Numbered from the stretch's first letter, positions 37,763-47,627 are shown. The stretch: DNA of 64,000 nucleotides from Okeania sp. SIO2C9 (GCF_010672455.1 NZ_JAAHGO010000028.1:37542-101541); one strand, 5' to 3'. Translations and numbers: made by a program. The notes: generated by a model not told the origin, from the letters alone.

Positions 37763-39043
37763 TCAATATTTATTCCCTCTTCCTTCTTCGTTCTTAATTT
37801 GAATTAATTTTTCTGCTAATTGAATTGCTTCAACTTTAGTGGAAATTTTTCCCTCAGCTCGTGCTATTTTAATTTCTGTTAATAGTTGACCAATTATCGG
37901 ACTTTTGGGTAATTTTAATACTGTAATTAAATCATTTCCGTTCAATAAAGGAGTGGGGTGAGCAACTTGGTCTTCTGGATTAATATAACGTTGAATTAAA
38001 CAATCAATTTCTGTTATGGATATTCCTTTTCCTACTCCTACAACTGCTAAAGCAGGAAAATTTTTTCCTATTTCTTGAAATAAGAAAAATTGTTGCCTCA
38101 CAGACATCTGAGAAATTTCTATTTCTGAGAGTTTAGCTAAACCTTTAATAACTGCCATCGTACTCCTAATTTCTGCATTGCTATACTTCAACCCCATCAA
38201 TTCAACTTCCGCTTTTTCTGGATCGGAATTAACTAATATTGCTAATTTAGCGATCGCCAATAAAGAGGTTTTGACTGTATCGCGTACCCCCCTTGCTAAC
38301 TCATCTTTTAACTGAGACCAATTTTTTCCTAATTCCTCTGCTACTATGTCTACTTGTTTTGCTATTTCCCAATTTTCTCCCGCAGTAGGAAAATAACTAG
38401 AAAGTAAACCATCTTTCCAAGCTTTTTCTATCCAAACCATACCTTGGGGATGACTCAATAAATAACCTAATTCTGTCTGCACTCTTTCTGGTGCAACTTG
38501 GGTCAGCAAAGGTGCAAACTCTCGAATAACTGTTTGAGTTTTTGGTGAAATAATAAAATCTAACTGCGCTGCTTGACGATATGCGCGTAATAGTCGGAGA
38601 GGGTCATCTCTGAGATTAGCAGATTTTACCATTCTAATGATACCATCTTGCAAATCCTTCAGAGCATTAAATAAATCTATCACCTCATCATTAAAAGGAT
38701 TATAAGCGATCGCATTTATCGTAAAATCTCGTCGCCATAAGTCTTCTTCTAGACTATTACCTTCTATTTCAGCAAAATCAACTGTAGTCCCTTTAAATAC
38801 CACCCTAGCAATTTTTCGTTCGGCATCCAATACCACAAACCCCGCTTGATACTGCTTCGCAATACTTCTGGCAATATTAACTGCTTGGTCGAGGATAATA
38901 AAATCTAAATCCAAATAATGACTTTTCCGCTTCAGCAAAGCATCTCGCACAGATCCACCGACCAAATAAACAGGTTGGGGCAACATTTCTCGGTCAAATG
39001 GCCAATTTTCCGGAGATAAAGCAGACAGGGAATTTATCGACAT
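37763..39043 (-). CDS. cca: CCA-adding enzyme / poly(A) polymerase family (class II nucleotidyltransferase)
   Basis: The 426-residue enzyme adds or repairs the 3' CCA of tRNAs (or a C/A-specific subset). It has the class II head: YLVGGSVRDALLKRKSHYLD with the LDLDF catalytic aspartates (about residues 44-48), RRDFTINAIAYNPF, DLQDGIIRMV, and DDPLRLLRAYRQAAQL with the nucleotide-recognition ERVQTEL helix. Cyanobacteria may split CCA addition between two such enzymes, so A- versus CC-adding cannot be decided. It is transcribed away from ycf34. Confidence 0.88.
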   Translation of the reverse strand: MSINSLSALSPENWPFDREMLPQPVYLVGGSVRDALLKRKSHYLDLDFIILDQAVNIARSIAKQYQAGFVVLDAERKIARVVFKGTTVDFAEIEGNSLEEDLWRRDFTINAIAYNPFNDEVIDLFNALKDLQDGIIRMVKSANLRDDPLRLLRAYRQAAQLDFIISPKTQTVIREFAPLLTQVAPERVQTELGYLLSHPQGMVWIEKAWKDGLLSSYFPTAGENWEIAKQVDIVAEELGKNWSQLKDELARGVRDTVKTSLLAIAKLAILVNSDPEKAEVELMGLKYSNAEIRSTMAVIKGLAKLSEIEISQMSVRQQFFLFQEIGKNFPALAVVGVGKGISITEIDCLIQRYINPEDQVAHPTPLLNGNDLITVLKLPKSPIIGQLLTEIKIARAEGKISTKVEAIQLAEKLIQIKNEEGRGNKY

Positions 39044-39468
39044 TGCTAAAAAAAATCAAGTGAACTTCTCTGTAATTAGACTTTCTGAGTAGGAAATCAG
39101 CGCTACGCGCAACTCAGAAGTCACAAGTCAGAAGTTAGAAGTTAGAAGTAATATCTGACTGGGTTTGAGAATTTAGGAATGTCCTAAGCTTTGTTTGGAC
39201 TGCTATAAAATTAATTTGAGCTAGAATATAAACTCATCAAATTATTAAAATAGTAAATTGTACCATGTCCGGATGATTAAGTTTAATAAAAATGTTCTAT
39301 TGAAGCGATCTTGAAGGAATATCCCAAGTTTCTGCTGTGTTTTCAGTATTCAATCTTGAATTTAGACCTACCACCTACCACCTAAGAACTTTATTATCAC
39401 TAATCAAACGGACACGATATTATTGCATCAATTAAGATTAGAGTTGAGGATTAACGAGGTACTTACAA
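39044..39468. other. Divergent intergenic region with heptamers
   Basis: Between cca and ycf34. It holds an AAGTTAG heptamer run (about 39118-39150) and a diverged ATGTCCGG...CGGACACGATAT end pair (39264 and about 39408) of the 1303-1430 miniature element type. Promoters for both genes are expected here but none was identified. Confidence 0.5.
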
Positions 39469-39717
39469 ATGTGTATTTGTGTTAACTGCCACTATGTAGA
39501 TCGGTGTGTCACCTATCATGCTGTAGAAACTCAGCACGAACAACTTCATTTAACAGAAAATCCAGACTTTGACCCGGTTGAACCTACAATCAATGTTAAC
39601 ATTCGTCCTCAAAATAATGAAATTGAAATGGAGTGGGATGTTGTTGGTTGTGAAAGTTTTAAAGAAGAAATGGGCAAATGGGCAAAATTAAGACCAGGTG
39701 AACTTATCCCTACTTAA
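39469..39717 (+). CDS. ycf34: Ycf34 iron-sulfur protein
   Basis: The 82-residue protein begins MCICVNCHYVDRCVTYHAVE. The clustered cysteines (2, 4, 7, 13) plus the later Cys of VVGCESF are the conserved Ycf34 set, followed by NPTFDP-like PDFDPVEPTINVNI and MEWDVVGCESFKEE. Ycf34 is conserved in cyanobacteria and red-lineage plastids, binds an Fe-S cluster and affects photosynthetic electron transport. It is full length. Confidence 0.93.
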   Translation: MCICVNCHYVDRCVTYHAVETQHEQLHLTENPDFDPVEPTINVNIRPQNNEIEMEWDVVGCESFKEEMGKWAKLRPGELIPT

Positions 39718-40175
39718 AGTAATTCTAATTCTTGATTTCCCCTTCTTTTTATAGATAGAGTGAGAGTAGGAAATAGTATAGAAAAGGAGATTTTATGTTC
39801 GCTCAAATTATTTACTATTTATGAATATAGCGAAACTCCCAGACAACAGGCAATAGGGGGAATAAAAAACTAATCATATTAGACTTTTAGCTATGGGGGA
39901 GTTCCTGCAATTTGTAAATGTACCAGCACACCCTGCTATAACTTTAATCTCCCACTTCTTTAGGAAAAATAAGAGTTATTAATTTGCTCTATTTTATAAC
40001 TGAAAGAAAAATATAGCGTTTATTCCCTGTTTAACGAATTACTACTCTATACGGACGTTGCATACAACGTCCCTACCTACTCCCTAAAAATTATGAATTT
40101 TGTACCTCATGCTTGTTAGGAATTACTATATCATCAAATCAATAATAAAAATCTTTATTTATCTATTCTAATCTA
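39718..40175. other. Spacer with a palindromic repeat
   Basis: GGACGTTGCATACAACGTCC at 40051 is a palindrome seen again at 61207 and, in part, inside the tsaB tail at 43072. No gene. Confidence 0.5.
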
Positions 40176-41924
40176 ATGAGTTATTGCTACTTTCCCACCT
40201 GCAAAAATCCGCAAAATCCTACCAAGGCTGAATTTTGTCAGAGTTGCAACTCACCATTGTTACTAATTCCCCCAACAACTGGTGAAGATGAAAAAATAGA
40301 AACAAAGAAAATTATTCATTCACCAGATAATAATCTCAAAATAGCTAACCAGTCTCGCTACCGTATTCTTAAATTAATTGGGCAAGGTGGTTTTGGTAGA
40401 ACTTTTTTAGCAGTAGATGAAAAAGATTCTATTCGACAAGTTTGTGTAATTAAACAGTTTTTTCCTCAGAATACAAATTATTACCATCATTACCAAAATC
40501 CTATTCAATCTTCAGAAACAATTTCTGGTAATGAGTCTCTTCAAGTAAAGACAAAAACTCAAAAAGCTTCAGAATTATTCCAGCAAGAAGCACAACAGTT
40601 AAAAACTCTAGGTATTCATTCTCAAATACCCAAACTGCTAACTTATTTTCAAAAGGATGAACAACAATATCTAGTTCAAGAATATATTGAAGGCAAAAAT
40701 CTCGCCCAAGAATTGGCAGAAAAAGGTGTGTTTACTGAAGCTAAAATTCGGGAATTATTAAATGATTTATTGCCAGTATTACAGTTTGTACATAAGTCTA
40801 AAGTTATTCATCGAGATATTAAGCCAGAAAATATTATTCGTCGCACTACTGGTCAACTGGTTTTGGTAGACTTTGGTGCTGCTAAGTTAGTGGAGAAAAA
40901 AGGTTTACCTCAAACTGGAACTATTATTGGTAGTGCTGCTTATACTGCTCCCGAACAACTTATGGGTAAGGCCGTTTTTGCTAGTGATCTTTATAGTTTG
41001 GGTATTACTTGTATTCATCTTTTGACTCAAGTTTCACCTTTTGATTTGTTTGATAGTAGAAACAGTAAGTGGGTATGGCGAGATTATTTAAAAATGCCTG
41101 TTAGTAAAGAATTCGGTCTAATTTTAGACAAGATGTTGGAAGGTGGAACAAATCGGCGTTATCATTCTGCCACTGCTATTATTAGACATCTTAACCCTCG
41201 GTCTAACTATATGGAAAATGTTTATTTTTCTCCTTCTTCAGCAGTGCCGAAAAAGTTGACTGAGCAAGCAGAAATTAGACGGGAGTTACAGGAAGTTTTG
41301 GCTACTGAGTCAGTGAAAGTTCAGGTGAGTCGTGTCAAAAAAACTTTAACTGTTGTGATTAGTAGAAATTCAGAAAAATCCGCTAATTATGCTCAAATTT
41401 CAAAGACCATTTCTGCGAAGTTAACTGATTTAAGATTGCAAAATATAGATAAGATTAAATTGCTAGGTAAGCTTCAGGGTAAGACTGTGCCAGAGTGGGA
41501 ACAAGTATTGAGAATTGATCGTAAAGCTAGGTGGAAAAATAAAATTTTGAGATTACAAAAAAATCAGCATTTTGTTAAGATATCGCAGTTAGGAACTCAG
41601 AATTTTTGGTTGGCTAGATTTAAGGAAAAAGAATTTTGGTTAGATGCTTTGATGTTTGCTTTTGCTTGGTTTATTTTTGGTAATCGGATAATTATTTGGC
41701 ATCCGATAATGGCTGTTATCATTGCATCAGTTTTTACTACGGTTAAGCATCTGGTCGGAAAACAGAATAAATTGGCAACTAATAATTTATTTACTACTGT
41801 GGCAACAGTATTTTTAATCGTGGGTTTGTTAGGGGGTAAATTATGGATTTCTGATATTTTTGGGTTGCTTTTAGGTTGCTTATTTGTGGCTTTACCAATA
41901 TTTTATGCTAGAGAGGAAATATAA
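40176..41924 (+). CDS. 4-Cys Ser/Thr protein kinase (Hanks type) with membrane tail
   Basis: The 582-residue kinase begins with a zinc-finger-like motif (CYFPTCKNPQ...CQSC, residues 4-25). The kinase domain spans about residues 65-340: glycine loop IGQGGFGRTF, lysine in VCVIKQFF, HRDIKPEN catalytic loop, VDFGAAK, and APEQL. All catalytic residues are present. A ~130-residue unknown region follows (RRELQEVLATESVKVQVSRV), then four hydrophobic segments at the C-terminus (FWLDALMFAFAWFIFG onward), so it is membrane-anchored. Substrate unknown. Its TAA stop coincides with the start of a miniature element. Confidence 0.88.
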   Translation: MSYCYFPTCKNPQNPTKAEFCQSCNSPLLLIPPTTGEDEKIETKKIIHSPDNNLKIANQSRYRILKLIGQGGFGRTFLAVDEKDSIRQVCVIKQFFPQNTNYYHHYQNPIQSSETISGNESLQVKTKTQKASELFQQEAQQLKTLGIHSQIPKLLTYFQKDEQQYLVQEYIEGKNLAQELAEKGVFTEAKIRELLNDLLPVLQFVHKSKVIHRDIKPENIIRRTTGQLVLVDFGAAKLVEKKGLPQTGTIIGSAAYTAPEQLMGKAVFASDLYSLGITCIHLLTQVSPFDLFDSRNSKWVWRDYLKMPVSKEFGLILDKMLEGGTNRRYHSATAIIRHLNPRSNYMENVYFSPSSAVPKKLTEQAEIRRELQEVLATESVKVQVSRVKKTLTVVISRNSEKSANYAQISKTISAKLTDLRLQNIDKIKLLGKLQGKTVPEWEQVLRIDRKARWKNKILRLQKNQHFVKISQLGTQNFWLARFKEKEFWLDALMFAFAWFIFGNRIIIWHPIMAVIIASVFTTVKHLVGKQNKLATNNLFTTVATVFLIVGLLGGKLWISDIFGLLLGCLFVALPIFYAREEI

Positions 41925-42158
41925 TTTGGGTTTGCTGAAAAAGTCTTATGAGTAAAAGTAGGAGTCAGTCCTCAGGAGAAATGGAAATTATAGAGGAGGT
42001 AGTCGGATATATTTGTCCCTTGATTTTTATGCCCAACTCTTGCCCAAAATGCTAAATTTTTGAGCTTTTTTGACCAAAAAGTTGCACTTTTTTCCCTCTA
42101 AAAAAGCTAAAGCTTTTATAGATAAAGCCTTTGAGTATTAATCAGCAAACCCTAATTA
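41922..42158. mobile_element. Miniature element, TTAGGGTTTGC family, copy 3
   Basis: TAATTTGGGTTTGCTGAAAA at 41922 and AATCAGCAAACCCTAATTA ending near 42158 are inverted termini; the first TAA is the kinase stop codon. The interior is noncoding, with an AATTTTTGAGC...GCTAAAGC-type stem. Confidence 0.75.
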
Positions 42159-42425
42159 TTTAGTAGTTTTATTGATATATCCATATAGTTATTTATTGTA
42201 GATGCAGGGAATAGGAAACCGAGCTAATTTTACGAAGTCAAAAGTCAGAAGTTATTTTGATACGTCGCCCTACCAACGACTCTCCTACCTGACTCCTACC
42301 GACACCAGAAGTATTTGTAGAAAATATTTATCACGCCTGGTATAAAAGTTGATTTTAGCCAAAAATAAAATTAATCTTCCTTCTTGCTTCTCCCTTCTTC
42401 TTTCTTCCTTCTTACTTCAATAACA

Positions 42426-43109
42426 ATGACAAATACAGAGAAAAAATACGGTTTAGGAATTCATACAAGTAGTCCAGAATTAGGTTTAGCTATTACTGAT
42501 TTTGCTGAAGATATTCGCTGGCAAACTTGGAATTTAGGGCGAGACTTATCTACTCATTTACATCAGAAATTGCAGGAGTTTTTACCACCTCAAGATTGGC
42601 AGGATTTAAGCTTTATTGCTGTTGCTAAAGGTCCAGGAAGTTTTACTGGTACTCGTATAGGAATAGTAACTGCTAGAACTTTAGCTCAACAGTTAAATAT
42701 TCCCCTATTTGCAATTTCAACTTTAGCAGCAGTAGCTTGGTCAAATAAAAATCAAAATCAGGATTTATCTCTACAAATGCCAGCTCAAAGAAATCAGTTA
42801 TTCACAGCTATTTATCAACTTGAAGAAATGGGTATCAATCCTCTTTTAGAAGAAACACTAATGACTCCAGAAGCATGGGAAGAAACTTTGAAAAACTGGC
42901 AAAATTCATATCAGTTAATTAAGGTTGAAAATGGTTTAGGAGAATCTGTTTTAAGTCTATTAGAATTAGCTCATTTAGAATGGCAAAAAGGAAAGCGATC
43001 GCATTGGTCTGAAGCATTACCTTTTTATGGACAACATCCCGTTCTTGAGCGGGGGAGTAGGGGAGTGGGTAGGGACGTTGCATCCCACAATCCGTACCAC
43101 AAAATGTAG
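42426..43109 (+). CDS. tsaB: tRNA t6A synthesis protein TsaB
   Basis: TsaB is the scaffold partner of TsaD in making N6-threonylcarbamoyladenosine at position 37 of ANN-decoding tRNAs. Start ATG 42426 (MTNTEKKYGLGIHTSSPELG) is family-typical. Markers are the N-terminal ASKH strand, FIAVAKGPGSFTGTRIGIVT and ARTLAQQLNIPLFAISTLAA. The normal protein ends near LPFYGQHPV; here translation runs on for ~20 residues (LERGSRGVGRDVASHNPYHKM) encoded by GGGGAGTAGGGG and GGGACGTTGCAT repeat sequence. The extension replaces the original stop. Confidence 0.88.
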   Translation: MTNTEKKYGLGIHTSSPELGLAITDFAEDIRWQTWNLGRDLSTHLHQKLQEFLPPQDWQDLSFIAVAKGPGSFTGTRIGIVTARTLAQQLNIPLFAISTLAAVAWSNKNQNQDLSLQMPAQRNQLFTAIYQLEEMGINPLLEETLMTPEAWEETLKNWQNSYQLIKVENGLGESVLSLLELAHLEWQKGKRSHWSEALPFYGQHPVLERGSRGVGRDVASHNPYHKM

Positions 43110-43728
43110 CAACCGAAGAAGGAGTCAGGAGACAGCTATACTGGAGACAGGAGACAGAATTTTAGAAGAAAATTATAGCTGCCGTGATTGAGTCATCATC
43201 AGAGCAAGTATTTATGCGTAAATTATTTACTAGGAATTTGATGAACGAAAAAAGTATTGAGATGATTTGCATAGTATAAATACCTACCAAGCTACAGATT
43301 CATATACTACTTTTAATGATACGCTCTTGAAGTGCGGAATTTGGGTTGCATACAATTTCCTACAGAGAAGTAAACATAAGAATAATTAACAATAACTGGC
43401 GTACTAATTATCAAAAAACTTATTTACTTAGGGTGTTAATTACTTAATAGTTGAAGTGTCACTTAAGTTAAGCATTATTTTTTCACGCTTGGTATAAAAT
43501 CAACTGTTTGAAATTTACTAATTATGCTTTTTTATTCATCAATATATCTACAAAAGTTTTCGAGTTGATTAAGTACGAAGTTTTATGCTTTTAGGGAAGA
43601 GCGGTGCGACCTCGCGTCGGTGACAGACGCATCTGGTAGCGCACCAAGAGAGGGAACACCGGAGCTGGGAACAGGGAATGAATAAAAATTATAGATTATT
43701 CTTAAAGTTTACCTTACTATCCTGAAAT

Positions 43729-43862
43729 TTACCGAAAAATTGTGGTTTAAAGCTTCCCCTTTTAAGGGGATAATAAAGAAAAATTTTCATGAATTTGTCA
43801 ATCCTCTTCAATTCATAGAGAGGTAATTATTCATTATTCATTATTCATTATTAATTGTTGAA
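43729..43862 (-). repeat. TTCGGTA/CCCCTTAAAAGGGG miniature element, minus-strand copy
   Basis: TTACCGAAAAATTGTGGTTT at the left, CCCCTTTTAAGGGG in the middle, TCAATCCTCTTCAATTCAT, then an ATTCATT heptamer tail. It is collinear (reverse complement) with 46138-46272 and 46406-46544. Confidence 0.8.
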
Positions 43863-44158
43863 TGTAGTATTATGTCTGCTTAATTACAGCAAATTCCAAG
43901 TATATGAAGTACAGATATTAACAATTAAATGTTTGTAGTACGGGAATCTTGCCCGCTATGGGTGTACCTCACAAAGGTGGAATCTGTTGTATATTTGTAT
44001 ATCAAGTTGGATCGTAAACATGGGAAAATTAATGATGTTGAAGTTGAGTTAATAGGTATAGCACAAGGAAAAAAGAAGAAGGAAGAAGGAAGTTTGAAAA
44101 ATCTTGCGTTGTCTGAATTTTAAGCTTTTGATATTTCCTAACCTTTGCTTCGACTTGC

Positions 44159-44286
44159 TATAATACTAAACCCGGTTTATAGAATATCCTTTTATGTAAA
44201 TGGGGATATAGGATGTAGGAAAAATGAGGAGAGGATTTAATCTTACATCCTATAAAGTATTTTTGAGAACCGGATTTGGTATAATT
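44159..44286. repeat. Miniature element with CCGGTTT/AACCGGATTTGGTATAATT ends
   Basis: TATAATACTAAACCCGGTTT at the left and GAACCGGATTTGGTATAATT at the right are inverted with few mismatches. The interior has an internal TAGGATGTA...TACATCCTA stem. Related to the 1303-1430 element ends. Confidence 0.65.
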
Positions 44287-44602
44287 AAGGAGGAGAAAAA
44301 AAGTCAAATAAGAGACAGTAGAGTTTTTTGTTAGTAATTTAAGCAGGCATAATATTAGGATAAAATTTTTCAATTAGTTTGTCACCCTAAATTATGATTA
44401 GTATCTAATATCAAATATCAAAATTTTTGCTACATCTTATTGAGAGCAGGTAGTTGGTAGCAAGGAGTAGGAAGATAAGGAAAAATATATCTTTATTTGA
44501 TTGCTAAGAATTGCTAAAAACATTACTAGTCCTGCCTTATTTATGAATAACTGAAGTGTTCAAAAAATATATCATTATTTTTAGGAATTGCTCTAATACT
44601 CC

Positions 44603-44770
44603 TTAATCTTTTTCTTTCTGCACATCATTGATTTTTTGCTTTTTGTGATTTGCCTCATTGTTTGCCTCTATTTCTGCTTTTGCATTTTCTTTTTTTTCCA
44701 TTTTTTCTTGCCAATCATTTAGTTGGTTGAAAAGTTTTTGATTAATATTAAATACTTGTTTTTCCGACAT
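44603..44770 (-). CDS. Small charged protein, 55 residues
   Basis: Reading from ATG 44770-44768: MSEKQVFNINQKLFNQLNDW, then QEKMEKKENAKAEIEANNEA and a Lys-rich end, stop TAA 44605-44603. A strong ribosome site (GAGGTG, 7 nt from the ATG) supports it. The sequence is helical, highly charged, Asn/Lys/Glu rich, with no Cys or membrane segment. It matches nothing I recognise. It lies in the same direction just downstream of the MAPEG-like gene (spacing 76 bp), so it may share its transcript. Confidence 0.55.
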   Translation of the reverse strand: MSEKQVFNINQKLFNQLNDWQEKMEKKENAKAEIEANNEANHKKQKINDVQKEKD

Positions 44771-44846
44771 TATTTTCACCTCATATATCTATGCAAAAAA
44801 TCAAATATAGATAGAGACTATGTTAACCGCTATCTACTTATTATAG

Positions 44847-45260
44847 CTATGAAATAGTTTTCCATAGGGGTAGTAAAATTCCTACTAAAGCACCTATCAA
44901 TAAAGTTATAATAGCTAAAGAACTAATACCAAACCCTAAAGTTCGCTTCTCTGCAGCCTGATAATAACCCCAAGCAAATAAAATTCGCCCCACTACCCAA
45001 ACTGTACCAATACCAGCACCCCATAGTGAGCTAATAAATATAGAAAAGAGCCACAAAGACGGTAAAAATAAAATTATTTGTTCTACAGTATTTTGTTGTA
45101 CTCTCAATACCCGTTCAAAATTTGGCTCTCCAGTCATTTGAGGAGGCGTAATGTTGTATTTTGCTCTAGCTCTACCAACATTAATAGTCACAATAAAATA
45201 CATTAATAAAGAGACAACTGTTATTAAACTTGGCCACAAAATTGCTTGTGTTTTTAGCAT
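44847..45260 (-). CDS. MAPEG-family membrane protein
   Basis: From ATG 45260 (MLKTQAILWPSLITVVSLLM) the ~137-residue protein has four hydrophobic segments. It has the MAPEG pattern of a Glu/Arg/Asn-containing segment after helix 1 (TGEPNFERVLRVQQNTVEQI), then LFSIFISSLWGAGIGTVWVV and GRILFAWGYYQAAEKRTLGF. Such proteins bind glutathione or lipids in membranes (microsomal GST/LTC4-synthase relatives). A GTG start at 45332 would add 24 residues not typical of the family. Confidence 0.8.
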   Translation of the reverse strand: MLKTQAILWPSLITVVSLLMYFIVTINVGRARAKYNITPPQMTGEPNFERVLRVQQNTVEQIILFLPSLWLFSIFISSLWGAGIGTVWVVGRILFAWGYYQAAEKRTLGFGISSLAIITLLIGALVGILLPLWKTIS

Positions 45261-45332
45261 AGCGATCGCTTTTGAAAGATTATTTATTAAGGCAACTTTA
45301 TTTACATAATAGTTTTGATGTTTATTTTTCAC

Positions 45333-45840
45333 AAGTAGGCGATCGTTACCATTTTATCGAAACGTAGGGTTTTGTCCACTATAAAACCCCATCTCTTTAG
45401 AGGGAAGATAGATGGACTCCCCAAGGTAAAAATAGGTGATTTCCTAACGAATGCTGACTCTTCCAGAGGAGCTTTCTTTCGGAATGCTCCGTAAACGCAA
45501 ATCGCAAACTATCTTACCTATTTTAACAATTAATTTAACTCAAAACATACACAATTAAATATTTTTATACTATACTTATAAGGTATCCACTCAATATGAT
45601 GGGGAAGGCAATTATTATAATTGCCAAGACCAACCAAAGGAACTAACAGAACAGCGATACGGCTGACGCCACCCTCCGCGAACGTAAATAATAGTTGCCA
45701 GAGAGGGAATATTACCAAAAAATGAGGTCTAAAGCCTCCCCTTTTAAGGGGATGAAAAAATATTTAACTCAGTATTTCAAGCCTCCGACTTTAGTCGGAG
45801 GTTCACTGATAACTGATAACTGATAACTGATAACTGAAAT
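45333..45840. other. Repeat-rich spacer
   Basis: Holds a partial CCCCTTTTAAGGGG element (about 45709-45760), an AGCCTCCGACTTTAGTCGGAGG hairpin (45780-45801, given as two arms around ACTTTAGT) and a GATAACT heptamer run (45806-45838). No gene. Confidence 0.55.
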
Positions 45841-45845
45841 GACCT

Positions 45846-46120
45846 ATCTGGGAAATGCGATCATGTACATATTCAAAAAAACTCAATCCTAACTTACGAG
45901 TAGTAGCAACAAGGGACATAAAAGTATGCCAAGATGCAGTTCCCTCAGCCGTCTGAGTGCCATAACTTATATTGCGTCTCCTCACCATCGTTCTAGCAGC
46001 TAACTCCGCTGGGTTATTTATTATGCAATGGCAATTCCGGATGCTCTAACACCAACAGCAACTCCGAGATTTTAGTCGCAGTTAATCGTTTTCGTTCATC
46101 CAATTGCTGATCACCACTCT
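45846..46120 (-). pseudogene. C-terminal fragment of an IS66-type transposase
   Basis: The reverse strand reads RLTATKISELLLVLEHPELP, a short frameshift, PAELAARTMVRRRNISYGTQ, TAEGTASWHTFMSLVATTRK and LGLSFFEYVHDRISQIG. This is the end of the IS66 DDE domain (AER/AEL-type glutamate region) and C-terminal element. The 5' two-thirds is absent and the end runs into a GATAACT heptamer run. Confidence 0.75.
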
Positions 46121-46137
46121 GAGTAGTGAAAAGTCTT

Positions 46138-46830
46138 CAACAATGAATAATGAATAATGAATAATGAATAATTACCTCTCTATGAATTGAAGAGGATTGA
46201 CAAATTCATGAAAATTTTTTTTTATTATCCCCTTAAAAGGGGAGGCTTTAAACCACAATTTTTCGGTAAAAATTCAGAGCGTAGTCTTTGTGCAGTTGAA
46301 AGTGTGGGAGCATCTCTATAGAACCCCCGATCGTATCTTTTGGGAAAAAAGTATATACTTTACGCATCAAGTAGCGTACACCAATTATCATAACCAAGAC
46401 CAGGTTCAACAATTAATAATGAATAATGAATAATGAATAATGAATAATTACCTCTCCATGAATTGAAGAGGATTGACAAATTCATGAAAATTTTTCTTTA
46501 TTATCCCCTTAAAAGGGGAGGCTTTAAACCACAATTTTTCGGTAAGGGCGAATGGCCATTCGCCCCTACAGTATAGACTCTTATCTTTAAAGACTGAATA
46601 ACACCGATGCTACCGGATTTGATATAACCCTTGAATATTAGAGATGTATTGCACTCTCAAGTACGCTGCTCAGTTCAATAATGGATAATTGGTAATGGAT
46701 AATTGATAATTACCTCTCCCTAAAAGGAAGAGGATTGACCAATAAGGAAAAAATTGATTTTTTTCCCCTTGAAAGGGGAGGCTTTAAACCTGAATTATTG
46801 AATTATTGAATTATTAATTTTTCGGTAAAA
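46138..46830 (+). repeat. Three nearby copies of the CCCCTTAAAAGGGG miniature element
   Basis: Copies at about 46138-46272, 46406-46544 and 46673-46830 share the order TTCAACAAT, ATTACCTCTC, GAAGAGGATTGAC, CCCCTTAAAAGGGGAGGCTT, AAACC and ATTTTTCGGTA. The 5' ends carry expanding AATAATG or AATGGAT heptamers. Copies 1 and 2 are nearly identical; copy 3 is diverged. Between them are short unrelated stretches; no gene to 47090. Confidence 0.85.
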
Positions 46831-47094
46831 AAAAGCGATCGGGGACAACTCTAATAATTATTGATTCACTTATCTGTAAAAAATACTTGCAATGCTGGTA
46901 TCAAGTCAATCATGATTTTGTTTTGACAAAGCTACCAACGGCATTAAAAGACCGGAGTGCAGTTTTATTGTCTCGGTTTTCCTTCTTGCTCCGTCCTTAC
47001 TCTGAGGAAACCGAGAGAGCGGGGGGTGCGCTTTTTTTACCCATTGTCAAATGGCATCAGTATGGGATGATGTCGGAAGTATAGAAATGTGATC

Positions 47095-47512
47095 AGACAA
47101 TATTGACTACTTTAAATCAATTCCAGTAAACATTCCTAAAGTTAATATTTTACTTGATCATGGATACCAAGAGCGAAAAAATCATACAGGAGTTAAAAAA
47201 AATCTATCCTGGGATTATGACCAAAATTCAGATTGTATCTATCACCAAAACAATCATTGGCACAGAAAAAACAGGAAGGAAAAACAGGGTAAGTTCGGGT
47301 CAAAGCAAGGTTGGTCATTGAAAGAACCAATTCCTGGATTAGCAGATGTAAAGCTTGATCAAAAACTTTGTTTACGTTTGCTTGGTGCATCCCGTAGAGA
47401 AGCATTCGGCAGGAAAAGAACTCTGGAAAATGCTACTGCCAAGATTAATATGCTGTTTGATTCGACTAATGCTCCAGAGATTAGCGATCGCCTAAGTTTT
47501 AAAAGATATGAT
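47095..47512 (+). pseudogene. Frameshifted IS5-type transposase remnant
   Basis: In shifting frames: NIDYFKSIPVNIPKVNILLD, HGYQERK, then QELKKIYPGIMTKIQI, then (V)IERTNSWISRCKA, then TLENATAKINMLF. The LLDHGY strand (second DDE Asp) and IERTNSW (third, Glu) match the IS5/IS1031-like transposase core. Several frameshifts and stops make it dead. It ends near the tnpB-type right end at 47563. Confidence 0.7.
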
Positions 47513-47562
47513 CAGGGGTTCCATATAACCCATTTGATAGCTATATAATTATGGTAGTCAAG

Positions 47563-47627
47563 TCTTTTCGCGCAGCGTTGCGTCAGGGAACCAAGAATCC
47601 CCGCATCTTTAGACCGGGGAGTGTCAA
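47563..47627 (+). mobile_element. IS200/IS605-type right-end remnant with palindrome
   Basis: CGCGCAGCGTTGCGTCAGGG and then AAGAATCCCCG...CGGGGAGTGTCAA repeat the arrangement at 37302-37365 without any tnpB in front. A minimal residue of a deleted element. Confidence 0.7.

Larger units (their letters stand above)
43110..44602. other. 1.5-kb gene-free mosaic of repeats
   Basis: It includes a GCGGTGCGAC...GCGCACC palindrome (about 43602-43650, as in the dead tnpB at 5320), a full CCCCTTTTAAGGGG miniature element (43729-43862), AAGAAGG heptamers (about 44070) and the miniature element at 44159-44286. No supportable gene. Confidence 0.6.

Noticed and set aside
45803..45988. Independent 61-residue gene
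   Set aside because: It is the C-terminal piece of an IS66 transposase running into heptamer repeats.
46887..47084. 65-residue plus-strand frame
   Set aside because: No ribosome site, no recognisable motif, and next to degenerate IS sequence.
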